Positions 34,543 through 47,800 of a DNA stretch of 64,000 nucleotides are shown one piece after another (positions within the stretch are counted from its first letter, which is position 1; every line of letters begins with the position of its first letter). The stretch is from Archegozetes longisetosus. Its lineage: Eukaryota; Arthropoda; Arachnida; Sarcoptiformes; Trhypochthoniidae. The notes under the pieces are model-generated. The model saw only the letters and a list, made by a program, of their open reading frames with translations. It had not been told where the DNA came from and ran no database searches. The stretch lies in NCBI GenBank assembly GCA_018873245.2, contig JAEMBT020000007.1:4833129-4897128 (forward strand), written 5' to 3'. Position numbers and translations under genes: made by a program.

Positions 34543-36039
34543 GTAGTACAGAAGAAATGGCTTGAGATTGAACTAAAAACATCATAGCGAGACCTTGCAC
34601 TAAGATGTGATGCACTACTCATTGATCATTAAAATGTCAGATTGAGTATATTGAATTAATCGATTGTTTTAATGAAATTCGTAAAACAGTTCAAAATTAA
34701 TGCTCACTAAACAAAGGTGTGCCTTATTTTTAAACAAAAATGCCATTTAAACATTTGAAATATGTGACTATTTTTATACCTTTGCCAAAGCTCAAGTGTA
34801 TTATTTATGGTTTTCAATATTGAGCTCTGTTTAACCCACCCTTAAACCCAAGTTATTAAGTATTTTTAGTTAGTTAGAAATTTCAAATTTCATGTGATCA
34901 TTCTATGAATACTTAATTTCTTTAATCAAACAAACTGAATTATAAAGGTTTCTGCACTGGTGATATTTCTTCGTAACTTTTCAATTGAGTTACGGAACTT
35001 AGACTTCAGCAAAAATCGTAATAGTAATAAGTAAAACATGAGAATCTGCTGAAACTTATCTCGTTGTTTAGTTTAATTACGAAGTTATACGTTGTGGTTA
35101 GAGAAATCAATTATTGAAAAAGTCAGTTATTTAAGTAGGAGTTAGAGGAATATTTTAGTATTTAGATGCTTTTAAAAATAGTTTGGAAAAGTGTTTGTGA
35201 AGTTATTACATCATTCATAATAAATTGATCAATATAAAACCATTCAAAATAGCCAGTTATATACTTACAGTTTTCAAATATTTCTATAAAATAGATGTGA
35301 ACATTTTATTTCAACAGAGTCAGCAAGCGTAAAGCAAAAATCAAATTCCAGGAAAGAAATATAGAGCAAATTGAATACTTTCCATCAAAACATAAAAGTA
35401 ATATCAGAATTAATTGTAATTATTTGAAAAAGCAAATACTACAGCTTTAATAAGTATAGTGAAGGACATCAGATTCATTATGAAAATTCATTACAAGGGG
35501 TAACTTTATTTTTATTTTTAAACAAACAATAAAATGCAAAAAATTGATTGGGCAAAACCTCAGCTATAAGCAGAAATTGATGTTTGGTGGGGTTAAAAAG
35601 TTTTGTAACTTTGAATTTGTTGCAAAATCATCTTAATCTAGTGGAAAAAAGTGGTAAGACCTGAAAATATACAAAATATGATACAGTGATACAAAAATCT
35701 CTGGTGGGGCTATGACTATTTTTCAGACCACTGGCTACGGCCCTGACTAAGACTCTAAAATTAGGACCTAATCTTAGGACTGATTGGACTCGAAAAATAG
35801 TAATAATGATAATGTAAGAAAACAAAACAATTTTCTCAAAACTTTTTCAATGTTAAATCAAACTATAATTTAGTAAAGTTTATGTTTTTTGTTTCGAACA
35901 AGGCTTTGTTACCTATCAATTAAATCATTGTAAATTTCAAAGTTAACTCAACAAAACTAACTAAAAGGGTGAAAATGATATTTTTGAATAACTTTGTTTC
36001 ATAGCATTGAAGTCTAACTCCGAATAAATGCTCATAAAT
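34543..36039. other. AT-rich DNA with a hAT-like terminal remnant
   Basis: CCACTGGCTACGGCCCTGAC at 35728-35747, inverted, reads as a CAGTGGCGTAGCC-type terminus, so a worn hAT-like element probably ends there. No gene seen in the rest. Confidence 0.5.
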
Positions 36040-36433
36040 AGCGTTGGCAGAGATACATGTATGGTATATTACACGATGTAGAACACAGCATAATACATGT
36101 AAAATACACTAGACCATGTATGTGTCAGTGTATCCTTCTATTACTATTACCTATGTTTTAGTTGAACCAAATGTTTTTTCATAAAAACTAAGAAGTCATG
36201 AAATGATCAAAAAGAGATCTAAATATTGATAACTAGCCTAGATAGAACGTGACAAAAGGCTTCATATAATAACCGTACAGCTCTAATTTGAAGAAGGGTA
36301 GCCAGGCTAAGTCACTATATACTACATGAATATAAATAAAACTATAGAAAAGTAGATGTATTATACATAATTATACATGCATAATACTGTATAATACATG
36401 TCCGAAAGTTCTTCCATGTATTTTGACAACGCT
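36040..36433. mobile_element. MITE, 394 bp, with about 19-bp terminal inverted repeats
   Basis: The left end AGCGTTGGCAGAGATACATG and the right end CATGTATTTTGACAACGCT are imperfect reverse complements. The interior has several ATACATGTA and ATAATACATG words near both ends. No coding potential. Confidence 0.65.
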
Positions 36434-37169
36434 ACGCATAAGTTCGCATGAAAGTCATTAATCATTCAATACAATACTAAACTGAGACAAATTAAGGTTT
36501 TTAATAGATAAGTGAGTATGGGTTTGTTTATATGAAAATCATTGAACGAATCACATGAATAAATAACTATTTCAGTTTTCAATCACGCTGATGGACGAAA
36601 ATAAAAGTAAGAGTAGGATAAGAATCTAAAGCTTTCGATTTCATTTATCTGTCCTCTAAAAACAAGGGTGACCTGTAACAATACATTAATTAGTATTATT
36701 ATGTGCAATTGAATAATTTTAGTTATCAACAATTCGTAGCAATCAATTTCCGTGAACGCACTTGAGTTGTCAATTAGCAGATCAATAATCTTTACGTTCT
36801 GGATTTTCTCCTGTTAACTCTCTATATTTACTTAGATCCAAGCAAAACATAATTAATGCTTGTAAATTGAATTCAATATGAGTTTGAACTTCCTAAGATC
36901 TCAAGTCCTAACTTTAGGCATAATTAAAATAGCTGAATAGTTGAAAACTTTATTTAAACGAATATTTATAGACTCATTATAATTGTAAAAGGCTTGAATG
37001 GATTAAGTATGTAAAACGCTATGATTTTTCAAAATGAAATTGCTATCTTCCGGTCCTATAAATAAAGATTAATTTGAAGAAACAGCAGTAATTTGAAGTT
37101 AGATAACTCCGTTGGACACCTTCACACATAACCGCTTTTATTGAATATACTTTTGTTTTTTAATGTTAG

Positions 37170-37314
37170 ATGTTTTTTCATGTTTCATTACTTTTGATAG
37201 TCATAGAATACTTTCCATGTCTAAATATGAAAAAGAAACCTGTTTCACATACACTTAATAACTTAATAATGTTTGATAGCAACGAGAAAGGACAGTTGCT
37301 ATGTCAACCTTCTG
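37170..37314 (+). other. Candidate first coding exon with signal-peptide-like start
   Basis: An ATG opens MFFHVSLLLIVIEYFPCLNM, a plausible secretion signal. The frame reaches a donor TCTGGTAATG after 145 bases, leaving phase 1. That is the phase needed to join the 59.56-kb exon of the extracellular repeat gene (acceptor at 59557 or 59599). If real it implies a 22-kb intron. Without splicing the frame ends at 37385 as a 71-residue peptide. The evidence is phase and hydrophobicity only. Confidence 0.2.
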
Positions 37315-38519
37315 GTAATGTTCACCAATCTGTTGCCAAATCTGATTTCTGGTTTGCTTTGATTAATATTTTGAATCTAGAATAAGTTTATTAATATACG
37401 ATGTTCTATGGTCTAATGGAAAGCATGCCGTTAAAACGCATCACCTTTGGTTGCCATCAATGATTACTAAGTTTTTGAGTGTATATAAGTTACAATTTTT
37501 GATTAAATTTTAAAGTTAACCGGAATTGTACAGAAATATATAAGTTTTCAGGTTTATGAAAGTGTTGATATCACTTGAATTATCGAAAGGGAAAATATTC
37601 TCGAGTAAGTATTAATCTCTGTTATAAAGATGAAAAGGTCTTTGAAAGAGGTGAACATTTTCAAAATAAAAGTTTGCGAACTACATAAAGTGGAGTAAAA
37701 TTGTGGTCAAAGCAGTTTTTTAATGATGATAAATGGATGGATAAATGTTATAATATGAATGATTTTGTCAGAATAATTATAATTATTGTAACATATGGTG
37801 GTGAATCCTTTCAATTTTGGTTTCCCTAATCAAGTAATAGTAGGAAATAATTTGAAAACTTACAAAGTCGGACATAGACTTGTTGTGACATCTGATTTTT
37901 AAGCTCTGTTTGAGGATTTAATTATCGAAATTAAAGGAAATGATTGAAGCGAACAAGATGTGAATAAACAGTAAAATGAAATAATTAAAATATGGATGTA
38001 AATAGTAATATTGTGAAAGAGTTTAGTGCGGAATTTGTAGCATTAGTAACTGTTATTAGGTTCGGTCTACTTTCTTTAAGCCGACTTCAAGCTTACGTCA
38101 CAACGTCTAAGAACAACTTTTGGTTTACTATTCGCTCAAACGAGGCTTATGTTGAGAAGAGCTCGTTCTTGTCTTTAGTGCCTAACAAACTTCAATACTA
38201 GAAGCAATTGTGAGCTGAACTGGTGTACTATTATTAATAACTTGTATTACTTGCTGTTTAGTTTAAGTTTTGAAAACCGCTATACTTGCGAACTTCTTGA
38301 CAATCAATGGGAGTAGAGTTTAGTTACCACTGACTTAATTATTGGTTTTGTTGCTCTTTTCAAACATTTCTCTCTTTATAATGTGCTAAAGGTTTAGTTT
38401 GACAACGTCAACTTTCAATTAATTAATAACGTTAATTAATAAGTGACATGTTTTCAGTGATTTAACTTATTTTTCTTGCATTTGATTTTTCAATACGAAC
38501 TCAATTCACATTTATCAAT

Positions 38520-38560
38520 ATGAGGAATAGTAACTTGATTGCAACTTTTCTCTTCTTTTG
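38520..38560 (+). other. Alternative candidate first exon
   Basis: ATG opens MRNSNLIATFLFF, signal-like, and runs into an excellent donor CTTTTGGTGAGTC. It ends in phase 2, which does not match the 59.56-kb exon directly, so an additional exon would be required. Confidence 0.15.
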
Positions 38561-40856
38561 GTGAGTCCTAATTAACTAATAATTTTCTCAGATTGATCAT
38601 TGATTGTATGACTTGTTCTGAAACTTAGAAAAGGTTTTATGTTCAAATGGATTAGTTATGATAAAAAATAAAAGAAAAGAGAATTGAAAGTTTTGAAAAG
38701 TGGTTGTGGAGTTAGAAAGGGATGTGCTCACAATTTCAAACAGAGACTCATTAATCATAAGTGAACGCATTTATGAGAATATTTACGGAAACGTCTATTT
38801 TAGCTGAAATTGAAATATTTCAAGATCACTCATACTTGATTATTTATTCAAATGTCTTTATTTTAAAGTTCAATGTTTATCCCCTGCAACGATTAATCTG
38901 ATTAATTATAATAAAATTTATCGTATTTTCCTTTAGTTCACTCAATAAATATAAGGCGATATCAAATTAAGTTATCTTCTAATACGATCAATACATTTAA
39001 CGCAATCTTGAATTTAATAAGTCGTTATGCAACCCATAATTGAGGATCAATTACTCACATTCAGTTGAAATTTTATGTAGGCTTTGATTATATCATTATT
39101 TTTACATAAGACAATAGGTATTAAATTTTGTATTTGATTCAAATTATCGTAAATATTACAGCATTAATACTGAGTATCTTATAAGGTTATTATGCCTGTT
39201 AATTATTTTGTTAGTCTCGTTTTATTCTCATTATAACTATTGCTGCCAATTAGAGTTTGGTATCTAATATCTTCGATAAGACCATACTCCAAATCCAACT
39301 TTTATCATAATTAACAGAAAATTCATATTCATTAAAACTAAAAGTGTTTTTCTGCAAATGATTGTTGGTTGATAAAAAATCAAATTTAGTATCTAATGCT
39401 TATATGAATTTTAAGAAAGATTCAAACAGGGTTTATCATCAGTTTTCTATGCATTTTAGATTAATTTCACCGGTTTTACTCAAAAATAACTTTGAGATCG
39501 TGTTTTCAGCATTTAAAAAACTTAATTTTCTCAGATGAAGATAAAAAGACGTTTTAAAAGAAGTTTTAAAATGTTCAAAAGTGTCTAGTTAGTTTGAAAA
39601 CAATCTTGTGATTGATTTTTCGAAACATGTTATTTCAAGTAATTCTAGTCATATCGCATTCTATCAAATCAGTAAATTAAATCGTGATTCAAATCCATTC
39701 AATTCTTCAATTACCCAAAGTCTATTAACTTTACAATGACTTTAGAATAAGTTTACAATAACTTCACAAACAGGTCTTTGGCATAACTATTCATTTGAAG
39801 TATTCATTTCTGTCTAACTGTGAATAATATTTTAATCAAGTTTTATATGATGTCAGATTGATAAAACTTCTTGTAATTTAAGATATTTAACGGAATTAAA
39901 GAAATGAGAAAGAGTAAAAATAAATTTGTTGACAGAGTTAAATGTGATCTATAAATAAAAACTGAATTCTGGCAGAGTCAGCAAAACTAATGTCACAGCA
40001 ATCTATAGCACTTATATCCGATTAAATAAAACCATTCCTACTTATTATCAATGGCAATGTGCTCGAGTGACCTCTTCTTAGATTGAGATCATAAGAGCTA
40101 TTGAATAAAAAATAATATTCCGTAAATAAAGGAGTCTTAGCGACAGATCATAGCTTGTAATAATATCTAATTTGAATATTTTGAGCGGCCAAACAAACCA
40201 GACTTGAAGCCAGATTTGAAACAAGATTTCTCACTATATTTTTGTTTTTGTACTCACCTCAATTCTTATGATCACTACATCAAAGTGATCAATATTATCA
40301 CCTCTTCTGTAATGATTATGTAAAAAATGGATACAAAACACAATAGTTTCAATGCTATTTTGAGGAAACATTAATAACCAAGTTGTCAAACTTTATACGC
40401 TTCAACAGACGCCTAATAAATGCTTTTAGATCATGATCAACCAATAATAGTTATAACAAAACTTCTATTTAGATAGAAATACTTCGCATTGAAATTTGAA
40501 TGAGTGATTAAAAATCAAAATCACATCATTTGCTCTTAGTTAAGTTTATAATTAGTTTTTATTTTGGGTGGAGTCAACCAGATATTACTTAAGATACTCG
40601 CTTTCAATTTCTTTTATTTTTCAACCCAAACTTCAACTACAAGAAAGCTTTTCTTCTGATGAAAATATCGCAATTTTCAAAATCACTTCATTGAGAACTG
40701 TGAACGGTATTAACATTTGAAGAGAATGAGACAATGCATTTCAACCCTATTTTTAGGTTAAGAGGTCGTGTTCACATCTCTCTTTACAGTTACTGCTAGG
40801 AATAAATGCAATAAAAGCTAACTCTAAATTTACAAATGTTTAAGTTATAAGCTGAA

Positions 40857-40888
40857 TACTACTACACCACTACACCACTACACCACTC
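40857..40888. repeat. Minisatellite, ACTACACC x about 3.5
   Basis: Three to four successive ACTACACC units. Confidence 0.9.
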
Positions 40889-41733
40889 CTTCTACTTTCA
40901 AATCTAACTGTTTTCTTTCAATTTTTCTCTTCAAACTTTCCCATAAGACACGCAAACGTTTTTCAGTAACTAATTCAAAACAATTAAGTTTGAAAGCAAT
41001 TAAATTTGTTTTGTTTATCGGTCAAGAATAATACCGTAAATGAAAATTTCTAACTTTATTTATTTATTAATATTGAATAAACAATTATGACTTAATGAAT
41101 GATATTTAACTAGAATTGAAGGTTAAAATTGATTTAAATTAATTTTGATTAAGTTTTATTGAGAAAGTTGAGAAATAATAAACATAGTGGTTGTAACTCA
41201 AGGGGAGGAAAGAATATGAGGCGATAAATATTCATTATTTAGCTTATCTAATCTGCAAAAATGCGTTTTATATCCATTTTATATGCCTTTATATCCAAAC
41301 CTGGCTTAAGAAAAGGTAAAACAAATTAAATTGACGCTAAAATTTCCCAAAGCTAAAGAAAAGCTAACGTGAACTGAAAACTGAATGATCTGCCTGAGCG
41401 TTTAATTTGAATTAGACTTGTTTTCAACTGAGTATTTCTTCTTCGAACATGTATTAAACAATGTCCAACTAAGGACATGATCATTAGTTTCTTAAGGCTC
41501 TCATAATTATAAATATGCTCTCATTATTTGATTGCAACCATTAGCACATCGTTTGACATACTTTCAACTTGAAAACTATTCTTCAATAATCTTATGAACG
41601 CTTTCAACAAGTTATGATACCCTTAAATGAAGACATTTTTCTTTTCAATTTGGTGATGATAAAACATGCATCAATTTTTGATGATAATCAAGATGAATAT
41701 TAAATTGTGTTACAAATAATAGCAATAATAATA

Positions 41734-41834
41734 CAGTAATACCTCCATATAGTGAATGACTGGCAACCAATAATCCACATTGAGTACAAGGAGGATTCAC
41801 TATAAACGGGTTGACTATATGGAGGTAGAATTGA
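41734..41834. mobile_element. pogo/Tigger-like MITE, about 100 bp
   Basis: Starts CAGTAATACCTCCATATAGT after a TA and ends TGACTATATGGAGGTAGAATTG, an inverted repeat of about 24 bp. The terminal CAGTAATACCTC is shared with 61526-61687. Confidence 0.7.
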
Positions 41835-44800
41835 AAGAATGCTAGCCTAACATTTTTGCTTTTGAGAATATGAAGGCGTTTTCCCGAAACTTTTTCTTAT
41901 TATTCATTGTATTGTTTAAACAAAAAGTCTGCGTGCACACAAAAAGTGCGATGTTTATCATTGCAGATAACTATAACTGTGTTAATTATAATTATTAATA
42001 TAACTCTATTACTCTATCGAAATTAGTTTATGTAACAAATAGCTAAACAAATCAACAAATCGTTAATTAGATGCTGGCTTAAAAACCACATTAACTTAAA
42101 CTTGCAATTGAATCCAAATTGGATCAAGTTTTGAGAGTAGATAAATTATTTATTTTCACTATAACCCTCAATTCTTATCGAATATTTGTTTTTATATTTT
42201 GATAAGCTTGCAAATATGATTTAGGTTTAAACTCTTAGTTACCACATCAAAGATAGAAGTTTGTTTTATAAACTATTTTTTTCTCTATCTTTTCTAACTC
42301 ATTAGATTTTATCTTGAATTTCTTTTTAACTCTCCAGTCAATTTTATCTTCAAATCTCATTTTTTTCAATCTAGCGTCTCATACCAGTGAGAAAACTTGA
42401 ATATTATCTAAATTTCTTGCTCTGAAAATTTACAAATCACTTTTAAGGAGAGGTATTTTCAACGGGCAAGCATTCAAACTAAAACCATAATATGGTTCAT
42501 ACAGAAAGTAAAATGAAGTAACGCATTAACTCCTACTTTAAACAATATATAACAATAATCTCTATGCGAGTCTACAAAATTAGCACAACCGCACTATTGT
42601 TCATATTTTCATCAGCAACAAATGGCTTTTCTATTAACTAAACCAGTTATATAATAGTATTAAAGAAACATGACTCTGCAGATGAGCTAAGCTTTTATTT
42701 AGTTCACATCTTCTTGTGGCAGATATCCAATGTATGTTCATATTATTTTAATACTTCAATCATTCAAATGGCACCGGACTGATATGTAGTTATGTTCTTA
42801 GCAGGCAACATTTAATTAAACCTTTTTTCACTTTTTTCCAACACTCTTTTCCGCTTTTTTCCAACACTTCTCAGTTCGTATTTCCTCCTTATTTTCTATT
42901 GTTTATATTCTAATTTTCCATAGTTTTTAGAGAAAGTTTCCCAAAAAATTCTCGAAAAATCTACTTTTGAACAATTGAACTTAAAGGTTAGATTAAACAA
43001 ATAAAAAACAAATCTCTATAATAACAAAAAGGTTTGGAAAAAAGCGTGGTTTGACTCTATGGCGATAATCTCACTAATGACAAATAATGTTGTTTAAAGT
43101 TAAATTATAAGCTCACGAACTGTGTGAACGTTTGGAGGTTTGGTCAGTTAAATGTCATTCAAACAATACATGTTATATCACTTATACATAATTGGTTTCT
43201 CATAATTTAAATTAATCAAACCTATTATAAATTCACTAAAGTTCGTGAAAATAATTAACTAGAATTTCGGAACAGATAAAAGAGTAGAATTTTCATGTAA
43301 CATAAAGTTTAAGTCTTAATGGACTTGTCTTTTGTGATTTCCTGAAAAATAGCGTTTTTCATAGTTAGACTTATTATGAAATTTATGATGCATTAAGTGT
43401 AAGGCATATAACTTATAAAAAGCTTTTTGATTACAAAGAAATCATTTTGCAACAATAGCACTTTTATGTAATATTCAAAAGGTTATGTATCATTCAGGAA
43501 GCCCTTAGTCTATGGCAAGAATAAATACAATTGGAGTTTTTATGTTTTTAATGTTACACTTATCAAATCTATTGTATTGTCAACTTTTTCAGTAGACTAG
43601 TCAAGCAAATAACAGTTATTCCTAACTTATGCCCATTAACCGGAATTTCAGTGTTACCTTAACGTATTGCCCGTACCTCTATACACAAGAAATTTGATCG
43701 ATGCCTAAAATTCAGTCAATCAAGCCTTAACGGATTCATTCAGATATTTATAGTTACGAAACACAAGACGTCCTTTGATCATTTTTTTCTGAAGCCTAGT
43801 TTGGAAAAAACGTTTTTTCAACTTTTGAATACTTTGAGCTCGAATAGTCGAAACTAGACTTAGAAGATCTAAAAATAAACTGATGAAAAGTTATGATTAC
43901 AGTCACACCATTTGTACCTTTTATTAATAAGATTTGACAAACATATAAATATTTTGATTCCATAAAAACGTATGAAAAATTCCTTTAAGTCAATTAAGTT
44001 CAGTGATCTGTAAATATAAGATATATTTTTCTCATCGTAACCTTATGTCAGATTAGGTTAAAAATACTTTTTGATTAATTCACACACATTCGACTAGAAT
44101 GCGATGCATGATATTTGAAACTTTCATTTCTAACTTTATTTCACATAGCTATTAGATTATTCTATATGAAAAACAGTTAAGATTAAATCTACGACACAGT
44201 TCATAGAAGTCTAAATTGAATTTACCAGAAAAGTGTGTCTCACTTATGAAACTTATTTCAAATGAATAACTATTTTCCGAAGTTTAATTGCAAAGGTTGA
44301 TTTGAATCTTATAGATCTTCCTGTGAAGTAACTGGTGGTGATCTATATGTATGATTGTGAGACATAAATGATTTAATAAAAAAGAGAGTATTTCTTGTTT
44401 ACGACAGGGATATTAAAAAGAAGAGATATTTATACTACAACTGCACCTCTTTTTGACCCAATAGGCTCACTTTATCATAACTAGAGCTCAGTTATAACTG
44501 GAGTACATCTTAACAACATATCTAAACAGCTTTGATTGAAGCTCAAGCTTTGTATTTGTTGAGTTTTTATTCTTCGCCATATTATTACTGAACTGAAGAG
44601 CGTTTGGCTAATTAAAATGCAAAATCCTTGAGCTTATGCAAAACGTTCTGAAATAGACTGACAAAAAATGTTAATTATATTATCAGAAAATATTTGACAC
44701 GTAGAAAGTAATATAAGATAATGAAGACATTCTTTCCTAATATTTGTTATTATAACGTTAAACATCAATCAAATTTGATTGAGCTTAAAATCAAATTGTT

Positions 44801-47800
44801 CATCGAGCCAAAAAGATAATAGAAATTGCATGTTTCACAAGGAATGTAAAAAATAGTCACGAATTGAAGTGAAAAACAAAACTGAATTTCTGTTTCATTA
44901 GCTTTTAATGAGTGAGTGCTGTCTATAAGATGAGTTATCAAAATACTTTCAATCAAAATTTCGACCCAATAGCAGCTCATAAGTGAGCTGTCGGTCAATC
45001 AACTAGAAGAGCTTCTGTCTGAAGAAGATAAAAGTGATAAGAGTTAGTGGATAGTTTGCAGCATATTTAGTCCTAAGTTATCATGGAGAGTGTGTTGGGA
45101 AGAAATGTAAAACGATTTAAGTGAAAGAGAAGTAAGAGATGAGAAGAGAATGAATAATAGATTTGGTCTAGGTGTTTCATAACACATGATTGATTTAATA
45201 AATTAACGTTAAGAGGAAAATGTTGTATACACATATTTTTGTTCCTACCCTTAATTGTTGTTATGTTATAACGAATTCCGTGCTAGAAATAAATTCTTAG
45301 AGAAATAAATTCTTAGCAAATGTGCAACAAGTCATTGAGTGAATATAAACTAAATTCAAAAGCAAAACAATATAATAATAAAATTAAACCATGGATTTAA
45401 GATTAGATTTACGACACATCTAAACACTACTCGTTTTGTAAGATTACAAATGACATAAGCATTCAATTTGTTTGTTTTATTGATTTGGTCTTAATTGAAA
45501 ATATGCTAAAACCTAAATATTCTAACGTCTATTCAAAATCAACTCTTCCATTAATTGTTAGTCAACTTCAACAATTAAACATCTATGAATTTTAGAATAA
45601 TTTTTATTCATTTCTGATTAGATATTAAAATGAACAAAATTAAAGTTACTATTGAATTGATTTTGTTTGTTAGGTGATTGAACTTTAAAAATGTTGACGC
45701 GTTCAATAGAATGAGTTTATAATTGAAATTTTCTTTATAAATAACCATCATTTCTCTTTCAATCTCGCTTTCCACTAACTTTTTTGTAAATTTTCTCAAA
45801 CGTATTAATGCATTATAGCTAATAATAGAGAATAATTATAAACCTGTGGCAAATCCTCTTTTTTTTAATCAGATTTCTTTGTTCAGCATAAGTTACTTAT
45901 TCAGCCTAAATTTGAATTTAAGACAAACAACTTTCGGTGCATTTATGATTAATGCGATATCTCCAAGATATAATTTGACTTAAATTCTAAATTGCAATGT
46001 TTATTCAATGTTTATTTTAATACTGATTTCTCAACTTCTAATACTCATCGATGTTTTTACTTTATTTTATTTTAATCTTTAATCGCAATCAAACCTATTA
46101 ACTCGATGTTTGTTTAGTAAGATTACAGAAAAATGTTTGAGAGATGCTTCAAACCATTGATTTTTCAATTTATCACTTAAGAAAAGTTGAAGTCATGCTT
46201 AAAAGATGCCTTGGTTCTTTTTACTCCTACACTATAGATTATAGTGATAGAAAAGCACCAGATGATCTAGAGATAAAACACTATTCAATACAGTTAAATC
46301 TCTTCAGATTTTCCCAAATCATAGCTTCTAGCAATGGCAACGCTTTCGAAATTTAGATATTTTCTCAATTAGTTCTTTGTTAGCTTGTTTGCTTGATTTT
46401 CTCAAACTAATTCAAAACTGTCTTATAGAGAAATAATAATCCCGTTTACAGTTTGATTTTATTATTTACAGTTAGTATTGTTGTGATAGTGAATCAAAAG
46501 CGCACCATTATTTGTTTAGTAGTATAACAGTTTAAAATAGTTTTAAATACTTTTAACTCCCTTAGAATGAATGATAGATTTTAACAATTTGGCAGAAAAA
46601 GCTCTTATTATCTGACGTGAAACACTTTTTTTAACATAGCGTGTCATCAATTTTTATTTCCTCAATCTTGAATCAAAATATAAGCTCATAAATCATAATT
46701 TTATGTCAGTTTTAGTTTGTCTTAATGCGAGCTAGTCTTCAATCTTGTAATTGATTTAATAACCAACCAATTGTTTAGACATGCAATAGATTTGAATTTG
46801 ATTTGAAATAACTTAAAACATTTGAATTTAGTATTTTCCTCAACTACCTTGTAATTGAATTGTGAAAATAATAATCTAAAGTTATTTATTGTAAACATTT
46901 GTACTTAATTATTGCCTATTTTTGTGAAATCAGTTTTATGTTCAGTCTTTAGGCTATGTATACAAGTTGTATATTAAATCTCGTGTTCAATTTATCTTTC
47001 ATGTTATCTAAAAATAGTCAGTTAGCGAGTAATAACAATTAGTTAATCGTTAAAAAAGAATAAGAAATTTCTAATTAATCTTTCTAAATTAATCTTTCTT
47101 AAGTAATAATTAATCGATTAAACTAGGAAAAGTTGAATTGACACTACTTTGAAAAGAAAATCAGAGCTAAGAATAAGCTCAACTTAAGATTATGATAGAT
47201 CATAACTAATGCTTGAAAGTATGATGAACTGAAGTTTGATTTGCATACCAAATAATTAAACTACTCTTGGCGCAATGTTCGCAAAACATCTGAGATTTAC
47301 TTTATTTCCTACTACTCATTCTTTGTCAACTGCAGGAAATCTATTGACACTAAAAGACTAACAACACTTCCTTAATCTAAGAAAAGTTAATTCAATTATT
47401 TATTACGTTGTGTCCGATTACATAAGTTTAATGTAATTATAAATTATTATTTTGTCGTAAACCTTATGGAGTAACGATGAGAATCAAACGTGCAAATTAG
47501 TTTACGTCATTTTTAAGTCACTGTTATGATTAAGATATTAATAATTGAACCTCAACTCTATCCTAAACTCTATTATATTATAATCGGTTTATATAAACAA
47601 ATTTACTTTTAATATAATTAATCAATTGAACTGAAAGTTTTAAGGAGAAAATTAATTAATAAAGTTAACTAATAAAGTGACGCCGATTATAAGACAGCAT
47701 TAAAATAATGAAATATTCAATAGAGTTAGAGAAAAATTAGCCGAAAAATTAGCCGACAAATTAGCGTCTTATTGAGACTACATTTTTCACAATAAACTTA

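Larger units (their letters stand above)
36434..41733. other. AT-rich DNA, no confident gene
   Basis: Contains two speculative first-exon candidates (37170-37314 and 38520-38560) and a short minisatellite near 40.87 kb, listed separately. Nothing else was recognised. Confidence 0.5.

Noticed and set aside
37400-37475. tRNA-like word TATGGTCTAATGGAAAGCA
   Set aside because: It resembles a D-arm, but there is no GTTCGANTC T-arm, no acceptor stem pairing and no sensible anticodon arm.
44835-44860. GGAATGTAAA, the seed of miR-1
   Set aside because: Only ten bases agree, the rest of the mature sequence does not, and no hairpin partner is present.
44765-44998. 77-codon minus-strand frame
   Set aside because: No domain, no splice context and no supporting neighbours; consistent with chance.
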